NCBI RefSeq assembly: GCF_900637555.1
Contig: NZ_LR134378.1
Coordinates: 196,001-260,000 of the forward strand
Reading direction: 5' to 3'
Origin: Lautropia mirabilis
Lineage (GTDB): Bacteria; Pseudomonadota; Gammaproteobacteria; Burkholderiales; Burkholderiaceae_E
Length of the DNA: 64,000 nucleotides
Numbering within the stretch: position 1 is the first letter of the stretch; each line of letters begins with the position of its first letter. Below the pieces are notes generated by a model. That model saw only the letters and a program-made list of their open reading frames with translations. It was not told the origin of the DNA and did not search any database. The translations under genes and the position numbers were made by a program. Below, piece by piece: positions 36,920-45,069 of the stretch.

Positions 36920-37912
36920 TCAACGTCGGCGCAGCTTCGGATCCAGCAGATCCCGCAGCCCGTCCCCCAGCAGGTTCAGCCCCAGCACCGCCAGCATGAT
37001 GGCCAGCCCCGGCCACAACGCCTGCAGCGGCGCCTCGAACAGCACCGACTGCGCATCGGCCAGCATCCGCCCCCAGGAAGGTTGCGGCGGCTGCACCCCA
37101 AATCCCAGGAACGACAGCGCCGCCTCCGCCAGGATCGCCACCGCAAAGCGCACCGTTGCCTGCACCAGCAAGAGCGGCAGGATGTTGGGCAGCACATGCC
37201 GCCACGTGATCTGCCATGGCCCCAGCCCGCAGGCCCGCGCCGCCATCGCATACTCACGCGACCACACCCCGGCGGCGGCCGCGCGCGTGATGCGCACGAA
37301 AGACGGAATGTTGTAGATGCCCACCGCCACGATGGCATTGCCCAGTCCGGCCCCGAACACCGCCGTCAGCATGATCGCCGTCAGGATCGCCGGAAAGGCC
37401 AGCATGAAATCCGCCGTGCGCATGATCAGCCCCTGCACGTGCCCCGGCCTGGCCGCGGCCAGAAGCCCCAGCAGCAGCCCTGCCCCCAGCCCGATACCCA
37501 CCGCAATCACCCCGGCCAGCAGCGACGCCTGCGCGCCCAAGAGCAGCAGCGAAGCCACATCGCGCCCAAAGGCATCCGTGCCCAGCCAGTGCGCCGCCGA
37601 AGACGGCTCCAGCACCGCCTCCATGTCCAGATCTTCCGGCCCGTAAGGTGTCCAGAACGCCGACACCCCCGCCATCAGCACCAGCGCCAGCACTAGCAGC
37701 GCACCGACCACAAAGCCCGGGTGCCGCAGCGCCCGCCGCCAGAAACCGGTCGCCCTCGCCTCCGCGACAACGTGCCCCTGCTGCGGCATGTCTTCCCCTT
37801 GCCGCGCACCACGGTCCTCCGACAGGCGCCCTGCCGCAGACTCCGCCACATGCCCTGCCCCGCCATCCCGGCGGGGCGCACTGGTCTGAAGATCCTCGTT
37901 CACCGGCACCAT
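36920..37912 (-). CDS. ABC transporter permease, DppC/OppC-like
   Basis: 330 residues. After an unusual ~55-residue polar N-terminus, the protein has the DppC pattern: an N-terminal membrane helix, HWLGTDAFGRDVAS, and the BPD_transp_1 domain with EYAMAARACGLGPWQITWRHVLPN as the EAA coupling loop. It forms the channel with the upstream-encoded permease. The gap to that gene is 12 bases. The start could also be further in, at a later ATG such as MPQQGHV, which would shorten the polar tail. Confidence 0.88.
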   Translation of the reverse strand: MVPVNEDLQTSAPRRDGGAGHVAESAAGRLSEDRGARQGEDMPQQGHVVAEARATGFWRRALRHPGFVVGALLVLALVLMAGVSAFWTPYGPEDLDMEAVLEPSSAAHWLGTDAFGRDVASLLLLGAQASLLAGVIAVGIGLGAGLLLGLLAAARPGHVQGLIMRTADFMLAFPAILTAIMLTAVFGAGLGNAIVAVGIYNIPSFVRITRAAAAGVWSREYAMAARACGLGPWQITWRHVLPNILPLLLVQATVRFAVAILAEAALSFLGFGVQPPQPSWGRMLADAQSVLFEAPLQALWPGLAIMLAVLGLNLLGDGLRDLLDPKLRRR

Positions 37913-37924
37913 CCGCCCGCCCGC

Positions 37925-38875
37925 TCAGCGCACACGCGCCCGCAGACGCGGATCGATCCACGCCGCCAGCACATCGACCAGGAAATTGATCACCACCACC
38001 ATCGCCACCAGCAGCAGCACCCCATTGCGCACCACCGGCAGGTCACGGTTGGCAATGCTCTGGAACAGCAATCGCCCCAGCCCCGGCAGCGAAAACACGT
38101 TCTCGATCACCACCGCGCCCCCCAGCAGCTCCGCAAACTGCATCCCCGCCACCGTCAGCACCGGAATGGAGGCATTGCGAAACACGTGCCCCCACAGCAC
38201 CTGACGCATCGACAGCCCCTTGGCACGCGCCGTCCGCACGAAGGGCTCACCCTGCACCTCCAGCATCGACGTGCGCACGAAGCGCGCCAGAATGGCACCC
38301 TGCACACAGGCCAGCGCCAGTGCCGGCAGCCACAGGAAGCGCAGCCCCTGCCACAGCCCGACTTCCCAGCCCTCAAAGCCTCCCGACGGCAGCCAGCCCA
38401 GCTGCACCGAGAACACCACGATCAGCAGCATCCCCAGCCAGAACCCGGGCGTGGCCATGCCCAGCTGCGCCAGCGCCATCAGCCCCACATCGCCCCAGCG
38501 ACGATGATGCAGCGCCGCATACACCCCGGCCAGCAGCGCCATGCCGCCGGCCAGCCCCATCGCCAGCAGCGTCAGCGGCACCGTCAGCACCAGCCGCTCG
38601 GCCAGCAGCCCCGCCACTGGCACCCCGTAGGCCTGACTCATGCCCAGCTCGCCCTGCAACAGCCCCAAGAGCCACTGCCCATAGCGCACCCAGGCCGGCC
38701 GATCCAGCCCCAGCTGCACCGCCAGCGCCTGCACCGCTTGCGGATCCGCATCCGGACCCAGCATCACCTGCGCCACATCTCCCGGCAGCACATCCAGCAC
38801 CAGGAACACCACGGCACTGGCCGCCAGCAGCGTCAGCACCAGTCCCAGGCACCGGCCCAGCAGGAAACGCGTCAT
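37925..38875 (-). CDS. ABC transporter permease, DppB/OppB-like
   Basis: 316 residues with six predicted membrane helices. FLLGRCLGLVLTLLAASAVVF is the first helix, DRPAWVRYGQWLLGLLQGELG the periplasmic loop, and FVRTARAKGLSMRQVLWGHVFRN the EAA loop. It partners the DppC-like permease. It lies between the binding-protein gene (18 bases) and the second permease. Confidence 0.9.
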   Translation of the reverse strand: MTRFLLGRCLGLVLTLLAASAVVFLVLDVLPGDVAQVMLGPDADPQAVQALAVQLGLDRPAWVRYGQWLLGLLQGELGMSQAYGVPVAGLLAERLVLTVPLTLLAMGLAGGMALLAGVYAALHHRRWGDVGLMALAQLGMATPGFWLGMLLIVVFSVQLGWLPSGGFEGWEVGLWQGLRFLWLPALALACVQGAILARFVRTSMLEVQGEPFVRTARAKGLSMRQVLWGHVFRNASIPVLTVAGMQFAELLGGAVVIENVFSLPGLGRLLFQSIANRDLPVVRNGVLLLVAMVVVINFLVDVLAAWIDPRLRARVR

Positions 38876-38893
38876 GAGACGACAGCCTTCATC

Positions 38894-40432
38894 TCAGCTC
38901 ACCCAGCGCATCGACCGCAGATCGTTCACCAGCATCGGCATGTCATCCCACAACCCCACCAGCGACTTGCGGGCCACCGACACCCAGTGCGGCTGATACA
39001 GCCACGCCAGCACACAGTCCTCGGCCAGCAGCTTCTGCACCTGCGCCAGCAGATCCAGCCGCTCCTTCTCGTTCACCGCCGTCACCAGCTGCCGATAGAG
39101 CGCATCGAAGCGCGGCGACCGATAGCCCCAGTAATAGTCCGGCTTCGTGAAATTGCCCAGATCCAGCGGCTCCACATGAGAAATGATGCTCAGATCGTAG
39201 TCGTGGTTGCGGTACGTGCCTTCCAGCCACTGCGCCCACTCCACCTGCTGCACACGGCACTGGATGCCCACCTTCGCCAGCTGCGCCATCACCACCTGCG
39301 CGGCCTGCCGCGCATAGGGCGGCGGCGGCACCGTCAGCGACAACGACAGCGGCAGCGTCACCCCGGCCTCCTTCAGCAACGCCCGGGCCCGCTCCGGATC
39401 ATGCGCATTCACCGCCGTCATATCCACGTAACCCGGCGCATCCGGCGTGTAATGGCTGCCGATCGGCGTGCCATGCCCCAGCTGCCCCGCCTTCAGCACC
39501 GCCTGCCGATCGATCGCCGCCGCGATCGCCCGCCGCACCCGCACATCCGCCAGCACCTTGCGCCGATGGTTGATAGCCACCAGCGTCTTCGCCCGCGAAC
39601 CCGACACCACCACCTGCCAGGCCGGATTCGCCTTCAGCCGCGCCACGGCCCGCTCCGTCACCCGCGGAAACACATCCACCTCATTGGCCATCAGCGCCGC
39701 CATCTGCGCCGCCGGCTCACTGATGAAACGGAACGTCACCTGCGGGAATGACACCGAAGCCGCATCCCGGAACTCCGGCCACGCCTGCAGCGTCAGCGAC
39801 GTACCCCGCCGCCAGCTTCCCAGACGATACGGCCCCGTTCCCACCGGCTGCGCCCCGTTGCCCGCCGCACTCGAAGGCTCCACGATCACCGCAGTGGCCT
39901 GCCCCAGCATGAACAGGAAATCCGCATCCGGACGCGCCAGCCGGATCACCACCGTCTGCGCATCCTTCGCGTCCACCGACGACATCGCCGCAAAGAACGC
40001 CCGGTCCTTGTTCACACTGTCCGCACGGCCGGCCCGCTCGAAACTGAACTTCACCGCCGCCGCATCACAGGGCTTTCCGTTCTGGAATTTCACCCCCGGC
40101 CGCAGATGAAACGTCCACGTCAGCCCATCCTCCGACCCCGACCAGCGCTCGGCCAGCAGCGGCGACAGCGCCCCCTTTGGCCCCACATGCACCAGCGTCT
40201 CGAACACGTTGTACAGCACCACCTCGGCAATGGCAGCAGCGGCACCCGCCGTCGGATCCAGCGCCGGCGGCTCCAGCACCATGCCCAGCACCAGCGGCTT
40301 GCGCACCAGCGCACCGGCCGCAGGCTCCTGCGCCACCGCCTCTGTCATCCAGCCCGACACACCGGCCCGACCAGACACCACCATCCCGCCGGCCAGCCCC
40401 AGCGCAGCCCCCGTAAACGCACGGCGCTTCAT
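38894..40432 (-). CDS. Peptide/nickel-type ABC transporter substrate-binding protein
   Basis: A 512-residue SBP_bac_5 (cluster C) binding protein. The leader has twin arginines (MKRRAFTGAALGLAGG), so Tat export is likely, with cleavage near AVAQEP. VGTGPYRLGSW and DYDLSIISHVEPLDL are typical cluster C blocks. It is the first gene of the minus-strand operon; the DppD/DppF-like ATPases needed for transport are not in the window, so they must be shared from elsewhere. Ligand is not predictable; peptide, sugar and opine binders all use this fold. Confidence 0.85.
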   Translation of the reverse strand: MKRRAFTGAALGLAGGMVVSGRAGVSGWMTEAVAQEPAAGALVRKPLVLGMVLEPPALDPTAGAAAAIAEVVLYNVFETLVHVGPKGALSPLLAERWSGSEDGLTWTFHLRPGVKFQNGKPCDAAAVKFSFERAGRADSVNKDRAFFAAMSSVDAKDAQTVVIRLARPDADFLFMLGQATAVIVEPSSAAGNGAQPVGTGPYRLGSWRRGTSLTLQAWPEFRDAASVSFPQVTFRFISEPAAQMAALMANEVDVFPRVTERAVARLKANPAWQVVVSGSRAKTLVAINHRRKVLADVRVRRAIAAAIDRQAVLKAGQLGHGTPIGSHYTPDAPGYVDMTAVNAHDPERARALLKEAGVTLPLSLSLTVPPPPYARQAAQVVMAQLAKVGIQCRVQQVEWAQWLEGTYRNHDYDLSIISHVEPLDLGNFTKPDYYWGYRSPRFDALYRQLVTAVNEKERLDLLAQVQKLLAEDCVLAWLYQPHWVSVARKSLVGLWDDMPMLVNDLRSMRWVS

Positions 40433-40771
40433 GAAAAAACCTCCCCGTCAGCACATCGAAACCGCAAATCCTACCCTACCACGCCCCCGGCAGCGCACCA
40501 TGCGGGGGAATACCCGGGCACCACCCTCAGGGTCAGTAGTGCCCTCTCGTCTGCCCCTCCCTTCGGCGGATCCTCCCTGATCCCTTCCACAACGTCCCGG
40601 TCCCATCACCCCGGCCCCATCGTGCCCAAAGCCCATTGACAACTCTCAACAATAATAAGTATCAATAGAACTAGCATTCATTACATCTGGCTAGAGAGAC
40701 ACATGGCCTGCGAAAGACAGCATGGCCACCACCATCGGCATCAACCAGAACACCCTCCCAAGGAGAACACC
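40433..40771. promoter_or_regulatory. Divergent intergenic region with cupin-gene promoter and Fur-like box
   Basis: 339 bases between the divergent binding-protein and cupin genes. On the + strand TTGACA (40636-40641) is followed after 18 bases by TATCAA (40660-40665). The AT-rich core ACAATAATAAGTATCAAT (40649-40666), covering the -10, resembles a degenerate Fur/Zur half-site pair. The rest is GC-rich and shows no gene; no clear promoter is visible for the minus-strand operon. Confidence 0.4.
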
Positions 40772-41314
40772 ATGAACGCCATCCGCCCCCTCGCCACCCT
40801 GCTGGCCACCGCCGCCCTGGCCACCCTGCCCCTGGCGGCCAGCGCCCACGAAGACAACGCCAAGCACGACCACGGCACCGACGCACATGCGCAGGTGCCC
40901 CAGGGCGTCGACAAGGTCCTCACCCCCGACCAGATCGACCTTTCCTCCGGCAAGGCCATCCTGGACGCCAACGACCACTACAACGTCCGCATCCTGCGCA
41001 TCCAGATCCCCGCCAACAAGGAACTGCAACCTCACGGCCCCAAGGAAGGCTACTTCTTCGTCAACGTCATCAGCGGCACCCTGCAACTGGGCTTCGGCAA
41101 CACCTACGACGCCAGCAAGCTGCAGACCCTGCCCCCCGGCAGCATCTTCACCCACCCCGCGGGCCAGCAGCACTTTGCCAAGACCGGCAACGAACCCGTC
41201 GTCCTGCAGATCACCGCCATCAACCCCCACAGCGCCAAGAAGCATGACCACCACCATCACGGCAAGAAACACGACCATGCCAAGGGGCATCAGCACGAGA
41301 AGTCGGGCAAATAA
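40772..41314 (+). CDS. Periplasmic cupin protein with His-rich tail
   Basis: 180 residues from ATG 40772, which has AGGAGA 6 bases upstream. A Sec signal peptide (cleavage after LAASA near residue 25) leads into an HEDNAKHDHG segment. A single cupin fold (about 60-155) includes LQPHGPKEGYFFV and IFTHPAGQQHF, which supply the metal-binding histidines. The last ~25 residues are mostly His and Lys (HDHHHHGKKHDH), a likely metal-buffering tail. The product is probably a periplasmic metal-binding cupin of unknown substrate. The promoter has a Fur/Zur-like sequence. Confidence 0.8.
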   Translation: MNAIRPLATLLATAALATLPLAASAHEDNAKHDHGTDAHAQVPQGVDKVLTPDQIDLSSGKAILDANDHYNVRILRIQIPANKELQPHGPKEGYFFVNVISGTLQLGFGNTYDASKLQTLPPGSIFTHPAGQQHFAKTGNEPVVLQITAINPHSAKKHDHHHHGKKHDHAKGHQHEKSGK

Positions 41315-41457
41315 AGACCGTACCCTCGCGTAGTCACCGGGGCCGGCGTGCCAGAGCGCTGGCCCACCTCTTCATCAGACCACCACCTGATCACCGACAG
41401 TCGGCAGGCATCAGCCGCTTCCGGCTCAGCTGCGCAGGCCGCTGGTACCATGCCAAG

Positions 41458-41898
41458 ATGCACTCCACGGCCCGCGATCCCATCGTCCAGCACCTGCGCA
41501 GCCACCTGCCCGGCCTGCTGGCCATCTACGCCTTTGGCAGTCGCATCACCGGAAACACCACCCCGGACAGCGATCTCGACCTGGCCGTGCTGGTCGCGGG
41601 CCATGCCGACATCATCACCCTGTTCAATCTCTCCAGCGACCTGGCAGATCTGGCAGGCTGCGACGTGGATCTGGTGGACCTCCGTGCCGCCTCCACCGTC
41701 ATGCAGCACCAGATCATCCAGACCGGCGTGCGCTGGTGGGCCAAGGACCACCAGGCCGACCTGTTCGAGATCTATGTCTGCAAGGAAAAATGGGATCTCG
41801 ACAGATACCGTGCCGGCCTGCTTCAGGATATCCAGCAACAAGGCCGTATCTACAGAGAAGGCCGAGCCACCCCGCCCCCACCCACGGAGAAGCAGTAA
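41458..41898 (+). CDS. MNT-type nucleotidyltransferase domain protein (MntA-like)
   Basis: 146 residues. The nucleotidyltransferase motif is intact: AFGSRITGN...DSDLDLAVLV, with a third acidic residue in DVDLVDL. In HepT/MntA toxin-antitoxin pairs this protein AMPylates and silences the HEPN toxin. No HEPN gene follows or precedes, so it is an orphan antitoxin or has another partner. A Pro-rich tail ends the protein. Confidence 0.85.
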   Translation: MHSTARDPIVQHLRSHLPGLLAIYAFGSRITGNTTPDSDLDLAVLVAGHADIITLFNLSSDLADLAGCDVDLVDLRAASTVMQHQIIQTGVRWWAKDHQADLFEIYVCKEKWDLDRYRAGLLQDIQQQGRIYREGRATPPPPTEKQ

Positions 41899-42215
41899 GG
41901 CCCTGCTTCAGCACGACAGCCGGCCTCGCCCGTAACCGGCATCCATCACACCCCGTCAAGATGGGAAAACCATCCGGACCACAGCACGGACATCCTCCTG
42001 GCGCTTGCACTGGGAGCGTGGACAGGAAGCGCATGGGGCGATGACGATACCGAATGAGCGCCCATTTCAATACATCCGTACAACGTTCCAACAACAGCAA
42101 TCCAACTTACGCCCGACACATGTCCGTAACACGTCAGGCCCATGAATAGTGATGGACGGCCTGTCATGTCGCAGTGCTACGCTGCCGTGGATTCACTCAC
42201 CCGGAGAACACGCAC
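41899..42215. other. Intergenic, no gene seen
   Basis: 317 bases between the MNT gene and the secreted protein gene. Both strands lack a convincing reading frame, and no HEPN partner is hidden here. A moderately AT-rich patch near 42050-42130 may hold the downstream promoter. Confidence 0.5.
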
Positions 42216-42911
42216 GTGCACTTGCCCAAGAACATCCCGCTGAAAGCCGCCCTGCTCACCCTGGCTCTGGCAGCCAGCCACGGCGCCCACGCCGCCACCT
42301 TCCAGGACGAAGCCATCGCCTTCGCCACCAACAACCCCATGTCGCTCACCGTGCAGGGTGACGACGTGACGGTCAACCTCACGACCAACGTGTCGCTGCT
42401 GCCAGGCGTACACGTCGAACAGAATGAAGAGGCGCCGTGCCCCATCGGCCTCACCACCGCCAACGAGAACGGGAACGACACCCTCACCATCAAGCGTGCC
42501 GACAACACCCAGCCTTGCAAGGCCGTCGTCGTTGTCAACCTTACTGAAAAGAGCTCGGTGAGATTCACCCAGCGCACACCGTCGATTGATGCCAAGGGCA
42601 ACTTCGGCAAGATCAGCACCCACGCCGAACACATGGGCATCACCTTCCAGGGCCGCGCCGACAGCCTGGAGCTGAGAGCAGCCGGCGTCGCCACAGCCAG
42701 AATCCGGGTCCAGCAGCTGCCCATCTCGCTCATCAGCGTCAGTGGCCGACACGTCGCCACCAACATCAGCCTGCCCGCCGGCGCGACGGCCGACTACAAG
42801 ATCGACCCGGCCTCCAGCACCTTTGACAAAGGTGTGCCCGGCGGCAACCCCAGCGACACCACGATCCGTCTGAGTGGCAGCACCGTGGTGGGCGCGGCGC
42901 GCAATCAGTAA
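42216..42911 (+). CDS. Secreted protein of unknown function, DUF4097-like beta-rich
   Basis: 231 residues from GTG 42216, with GGAG 10 bases upstream. The first ~26 residues are a signal peptide ending HGAHA-ATF. The mature part is beta-rich with repeating strands (LTVQGDDVTVNL, TLTIKRAD, LELRAAGVATARI, PISLISVSG), like the DUF4097/adhesin-type beta-solenoid group. Two Cys residues (APCP and TQPC) could form a disulfide. No membrane anchor or enzyme motif is visible. Starting at the earlier ATG 42174 would put a charged stretch before the signal peptide. Confidence 0.6.
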   Translation: MHLPKNIPLKAALLTLALAASHGAHAATFQDEAIAFATNNPMSLTVQGDDVTVNLTTNVSLLPGVHVEQNEEAPCPIGLTTANENGNDTLTIKRADNTQPCKAVVVVNLTEKSSVRFTQRTPSIDAKGNFGKISTHAEHMGITFQGRADSLELRAAGVATARIRVQQLPISLISVSGRHVATNISLPAGATADYKIDPASSTFDKGVPGGNPSDTTIRLSGSTVVGAARNQ

Positions 42912-42932
42912 GCCGCTTCAGATCTCATGACA

Positions 42933-43026
42933 GGGCTGCCTGGATAACCGGGTGGCCCGGACGGTAGCCGCCACCCAAGGGGTAGCCCCCGCGAAGCCAT
43001 CAGGGGTTCGTGACGGGATGCCCCTT
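42933..43026. repeat. Structured repeat flanking brnTA, left copy
   Basis: 94 bases, direct repeat of 43810-43907. The right half (GGGGTAGCCCCC to GATGCCCCTT) is identical except for one base. The left half has diverged in sequence but keeps a stem (GGTGGC with GCCGCC). In the right half GCGAA pairs with TTCGT. It lies 22 bases after the secreted-protein gene. Confidence 0.7.
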
Positions 43027-43046
43027 CTTGCTTCTCTCGATTTCCC

Positions 43047-43075
43047 TTGACTTTTCAATAACCTGTATCTAAAGT
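43047..43075 (+). promoter_or_regulatory. Promoter of brnTA
   Basis: TTGACT (43047-43052) and TAAAGT (43070-43075) are separated by 17 bases, with a predicted start near 43082, 58 bases before brnT. BrnTA complexes usually repress their own promoter; no clear operator palindrome is seen. Confidence 0.5.
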
Positions 43076-43139
43076 CAGTCAGGACGTTCTATCGTGCGCC
43101 CGTCCATAACACCCCAGCGACGGCAGCCGTTCATGAGAG

Positions 43140-43409
43140 ATGAACTATTCCTTTGACCCCGCCAAGCAAGCCATCAACGTTGCCAAGCATGGAATTTTCT
43201 TCTCTGAGGCCATAGCATTCGACTGGGAAAAGGCTCTACTGCATCCAGACAACCGCCGCGCCTATGGAGAATCGCGTTTCGTTGCCATTGCCCCCATAGG
43301 CAGCCGTCTACACGTCATGGTTTTCACTCTCCGTGAAACCTCTGTACGGATCATCAGCTTGAGAAAAGCAAACCGTCGGGAGGCCAAGCACTATGCAGAT
43401 CACCACTAA
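43140..43409 (+). CDS. brnT: BrnT family ribonuclease toxin
   Basis: An 89-residue BrnT/RelE-fold toxin. FDPAKQAINVAKHGIFFSEA opens the protein, and RFVAIAPIGSRLHVMVFTLRETSVRIISLRKANRREAKHY closes it, with the Arg residues (ISLRKANRRE) needed for RNA cleavage. It is followed, with a 17-base overlap, by the antitoxin gene, the usual toxin-first order of this family. Type II toxin-antitoxin role is well known for the family. Confidence 0.9.
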   Translation: MNYSFDPAKQAINVAKHGIFFSEAIAFDWEKALLHPDNRRAYGESRFVAIAPIGSRLHVMVFTLRETSVRIISLRKANRREAKHYADHH

Positions 43410-43728
43410 ATCAGGACTGACCCTTCAGCTACCCAGCCTTGAAGAAGACGCCCAGATAAGCGCCGCCCTTGATGAAGAGAGTCCGGAACTGGAAGAATCG
43501 TTCTTCCAGCGGGCTGTTCCTGCCAAGGACATCCTTGGAAGCGACATGGTCTCATGGCTGAATGGCAAAGCTCCCACACCAGAGAACACCCCCCCGACAG
43601 GTGCGCATGGACCATTCATGGAGTCCATCCAGCTTTCATCGGATGTCATTGACGGATTCCGTGCCGCCGGCCCCGACTGGCGGAACCGCATTGAGCACAT
43701 ACTGCGCGAGTGGCTGGCAACGCATTGA
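43393..43728 (+). CDS. brnA: BrnA-like antitoxin
   Basis: 111 residues. The C-terminal ~40 residues form the BrnA ribbon-helix-helix domain (SIQLSSDVIDGFRAAGPDWRNRIEHILREWL). The N-terminal part is acidic (EEDAQ, DEESPELEESF) and would wrap the basic toxin. It overlaps brnT by 17 bases. DNA binding for autoregulation is expected from the family. Confidence 0.85.
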   Translation: MQITTKSGLTLQLPSLEEDAQISAALDEESPELEESFFQRAVPAKDILGSDMVSWLNGKAPTPENTPPTGAHGPFMESIQLSSDVIDGFRAAGPDWRNRIEHILREWLATH

Positions 43729-43809
43729 CGCCATGCCTCAGCCCACGCTGATGACGCTGGAAAACCTTGAGCCGATGAGTTCAGGAAGGTAGCTTCTGCG
43801 ACCATGAAA

Positions 43810-43907
43810 GGGCTACTTAAAAGCCAGGTAGCTTGGGCGGAAGCTGCCATCAAAGGAAAGGGGTAGCCCCCACGAAGCCATCAGGGGTTCGTGACGGGAT
43901 GCCCCTT
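43810..43907. repeat. Structured repeat flanking brnTA, right copy
   Basis: 98 bases, direct repeat of 42933-43026. The left half stem is GGTAGCT/AGCTGCC, a covarying version of the left copy's stem. In the right half CACGAA pairs with TTCGTG; the one base that differs from the left copy (A here, G there) keeps the pair. It ends 5 bases before the Rpn gene stop, so it may also serve as that gene's 3' end. Confidence 0.7.
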
Positions 43908-43912
43908 TTCCG

Positions 43913-44848
43913 TTACTGCGTCCGAAACACCTCATCCATACTCCGGGCCGACAGCAGGTTGCGGCCCCAGCGCTTCAGCGTCTCCTCATCGGCCTGCTCC
44001 AGGCGCGCCTGCACGGCCTCATCCAGAGCACCGAAGCGCTCGGCCAGCAGATCGGCCAGAAGCCCGAGCTGTCCTTGCCGAAGCCCCTTCTGCAGCCCTT
44101 GCTGCAAGCCCTGCTGCAACCCCTTCTGCACGCCCCGCTGCTCACCCTGATCCAGCAGTCGCTCGCTCCACTGCATCATCTGCGCATCCTCCGTTACGTA
44201 AAGTTCTCTATACCGCCGCCTCTCATCCTCGTCAAGCGCACCATAAGCTTCCACGAAGTCGATGTACTTCCGCTGCCTTTCCCAGCTGGACTCCAGCGTC
44301 ATGAGCCCGCGCACGGCATGGCCATAGGCGTGTATTCGCTGGCCCTTCCCCAAGCGCATGTTCACCAGGTTAAGGCGAGCCACAATGTTCTGGCTGTTCA
44401 GATGGTCTTCCACCGGGATCTCCGGCAGCACACAGGCAATGTAGTGAAAATCCAGATAGCACTGCTGATCACTGCCCATGCGCAGCTGGCGAGCAATCGA
44501 AGCCCCACTACGCAGGAAGATGACCACCGGTACCACCCGGTCGGTGTCATAGAACTCGCCAATGGCCAGACAGTAGGACGCCAGCTTGCGGATGGAAAAA
44601 CGTGCCGGATCCGTCTGCTCTTCCACCACGAACAGCAGCGCCTCTCGCCTGCCATCTGGCCATTCGGCCAGCAGTGGCACATCCAGCTCGAAGAAGCGAT
44701 CTCCTAGTCTGTCCTTGGGCAACTCTTCCCGCACCGAGCGGATGACAACATCAGGCGGCAAGGCCTTTGCCTCTTCCGGCGCAGAAAAGGCCAACGCCTG
44801 CAAGGGATAGTCAAGAATCAGGTTCTTGAAGTTCTGGTCATGGCTCAT
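43913..44848 (-). CDS. Rpn family recombination-promoting nuclease/transposase-like protein (paralogue 1)
   Basis: 311 residues from ATG 44848, chosen because the paralogue at 53200 starts at the matching MS(T)SHDQNFKN. The PD-(D/E)XK core has D56 (FFELDVPLL), E76-x-Q78 (VVEEQ), and a following helix with ARFSIRKLASYCLA. The C-terminal part carries tandem GLQQG/GLQKG repeats before a helical end, typical of Rpn proteins. E. coli Rpn proteins are Mg/Ca-dependent DNases that raise RecA-independent recombination. The promoter carries a LexA-like box. A second paralogue lies 8 kb away in the opposite orientation. Confidence 0.85.
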   Translation of the reverse strand: MSHDQNFKNLILDYPLQALAFSAPEEAKALPPDVVIRSVREELPKDRLGDRFFELDVPLLAEWPDGRREALLFVVEEQTDPARFSIRKLASYCLAIGEFYDTDRVVPVVIFLRSGASIARQLRMGSDQQCYLDFHYIACVLPEIPVEDHLNSQNIVARLNLVNMRLGKGQRIHAYGHAVRGLMTLESSWERQRKYIDFVEAYGALDEDERRRYRELYVTEDAQMMQWSERLLDQGEQRGVQKGLQQGLQQGLQKGLRQGQLGLLADLLAERFGALDEAVQARLEQADEETLKRWGRNLLSARSMDEVFRTQ

Positions 44849-44936
44849 GGGCATGATGGAAACCCCGAGAGATTGTCCCCGTACCGCCGACCCACGCCCC
44901 TTCAGCGAAGGCATGCGCAAGCGCTACGGCCACGCC

Positions 44937-44965
44937 ATAATACTGTCATTACATACAGCACTCAA
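44937..44965 (-). promoter_or_regulatory. Rpn paralogue 1 promoter with LexA-like box
   Basis: Minus strand: TTGAGT (44965-44960), 17 bases, TATTAT (44942-44937). The spacer contains CTGTATGTAATGACAG (44958-44943), a perfect CTGT-N8-ACAG SOS box that would block the promoter when LexA is bound. The predicted start is about 80 bases before the ATG. Confidence 0.65.
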
Positions 44966-45069
44966 CCATCGCGCCAAACTTTCCAAGAAGCTGTCAAGAA
45001 CACCGGCGGCCCCATGCCTCGTTCAACGCCACACGGAGCCGGTAAAGCACCCCAGCCATCAAAAGCGCA

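Noticed and set aside
37721-39751. A 676-codon + strand open frame opposite the ABC transporter genes
   Set aside because: Almost only His, Arg, Pro and Gln, a typical antisense of high-GC membrane-protein genes.
42933-43907. Integron attC sites around brnTA
   Set aside because: The repeats are hairpin-rich and flank a TA cassette, but no RYYYAAC/GTTRRRY core pair is present and there is no integrase nearby.
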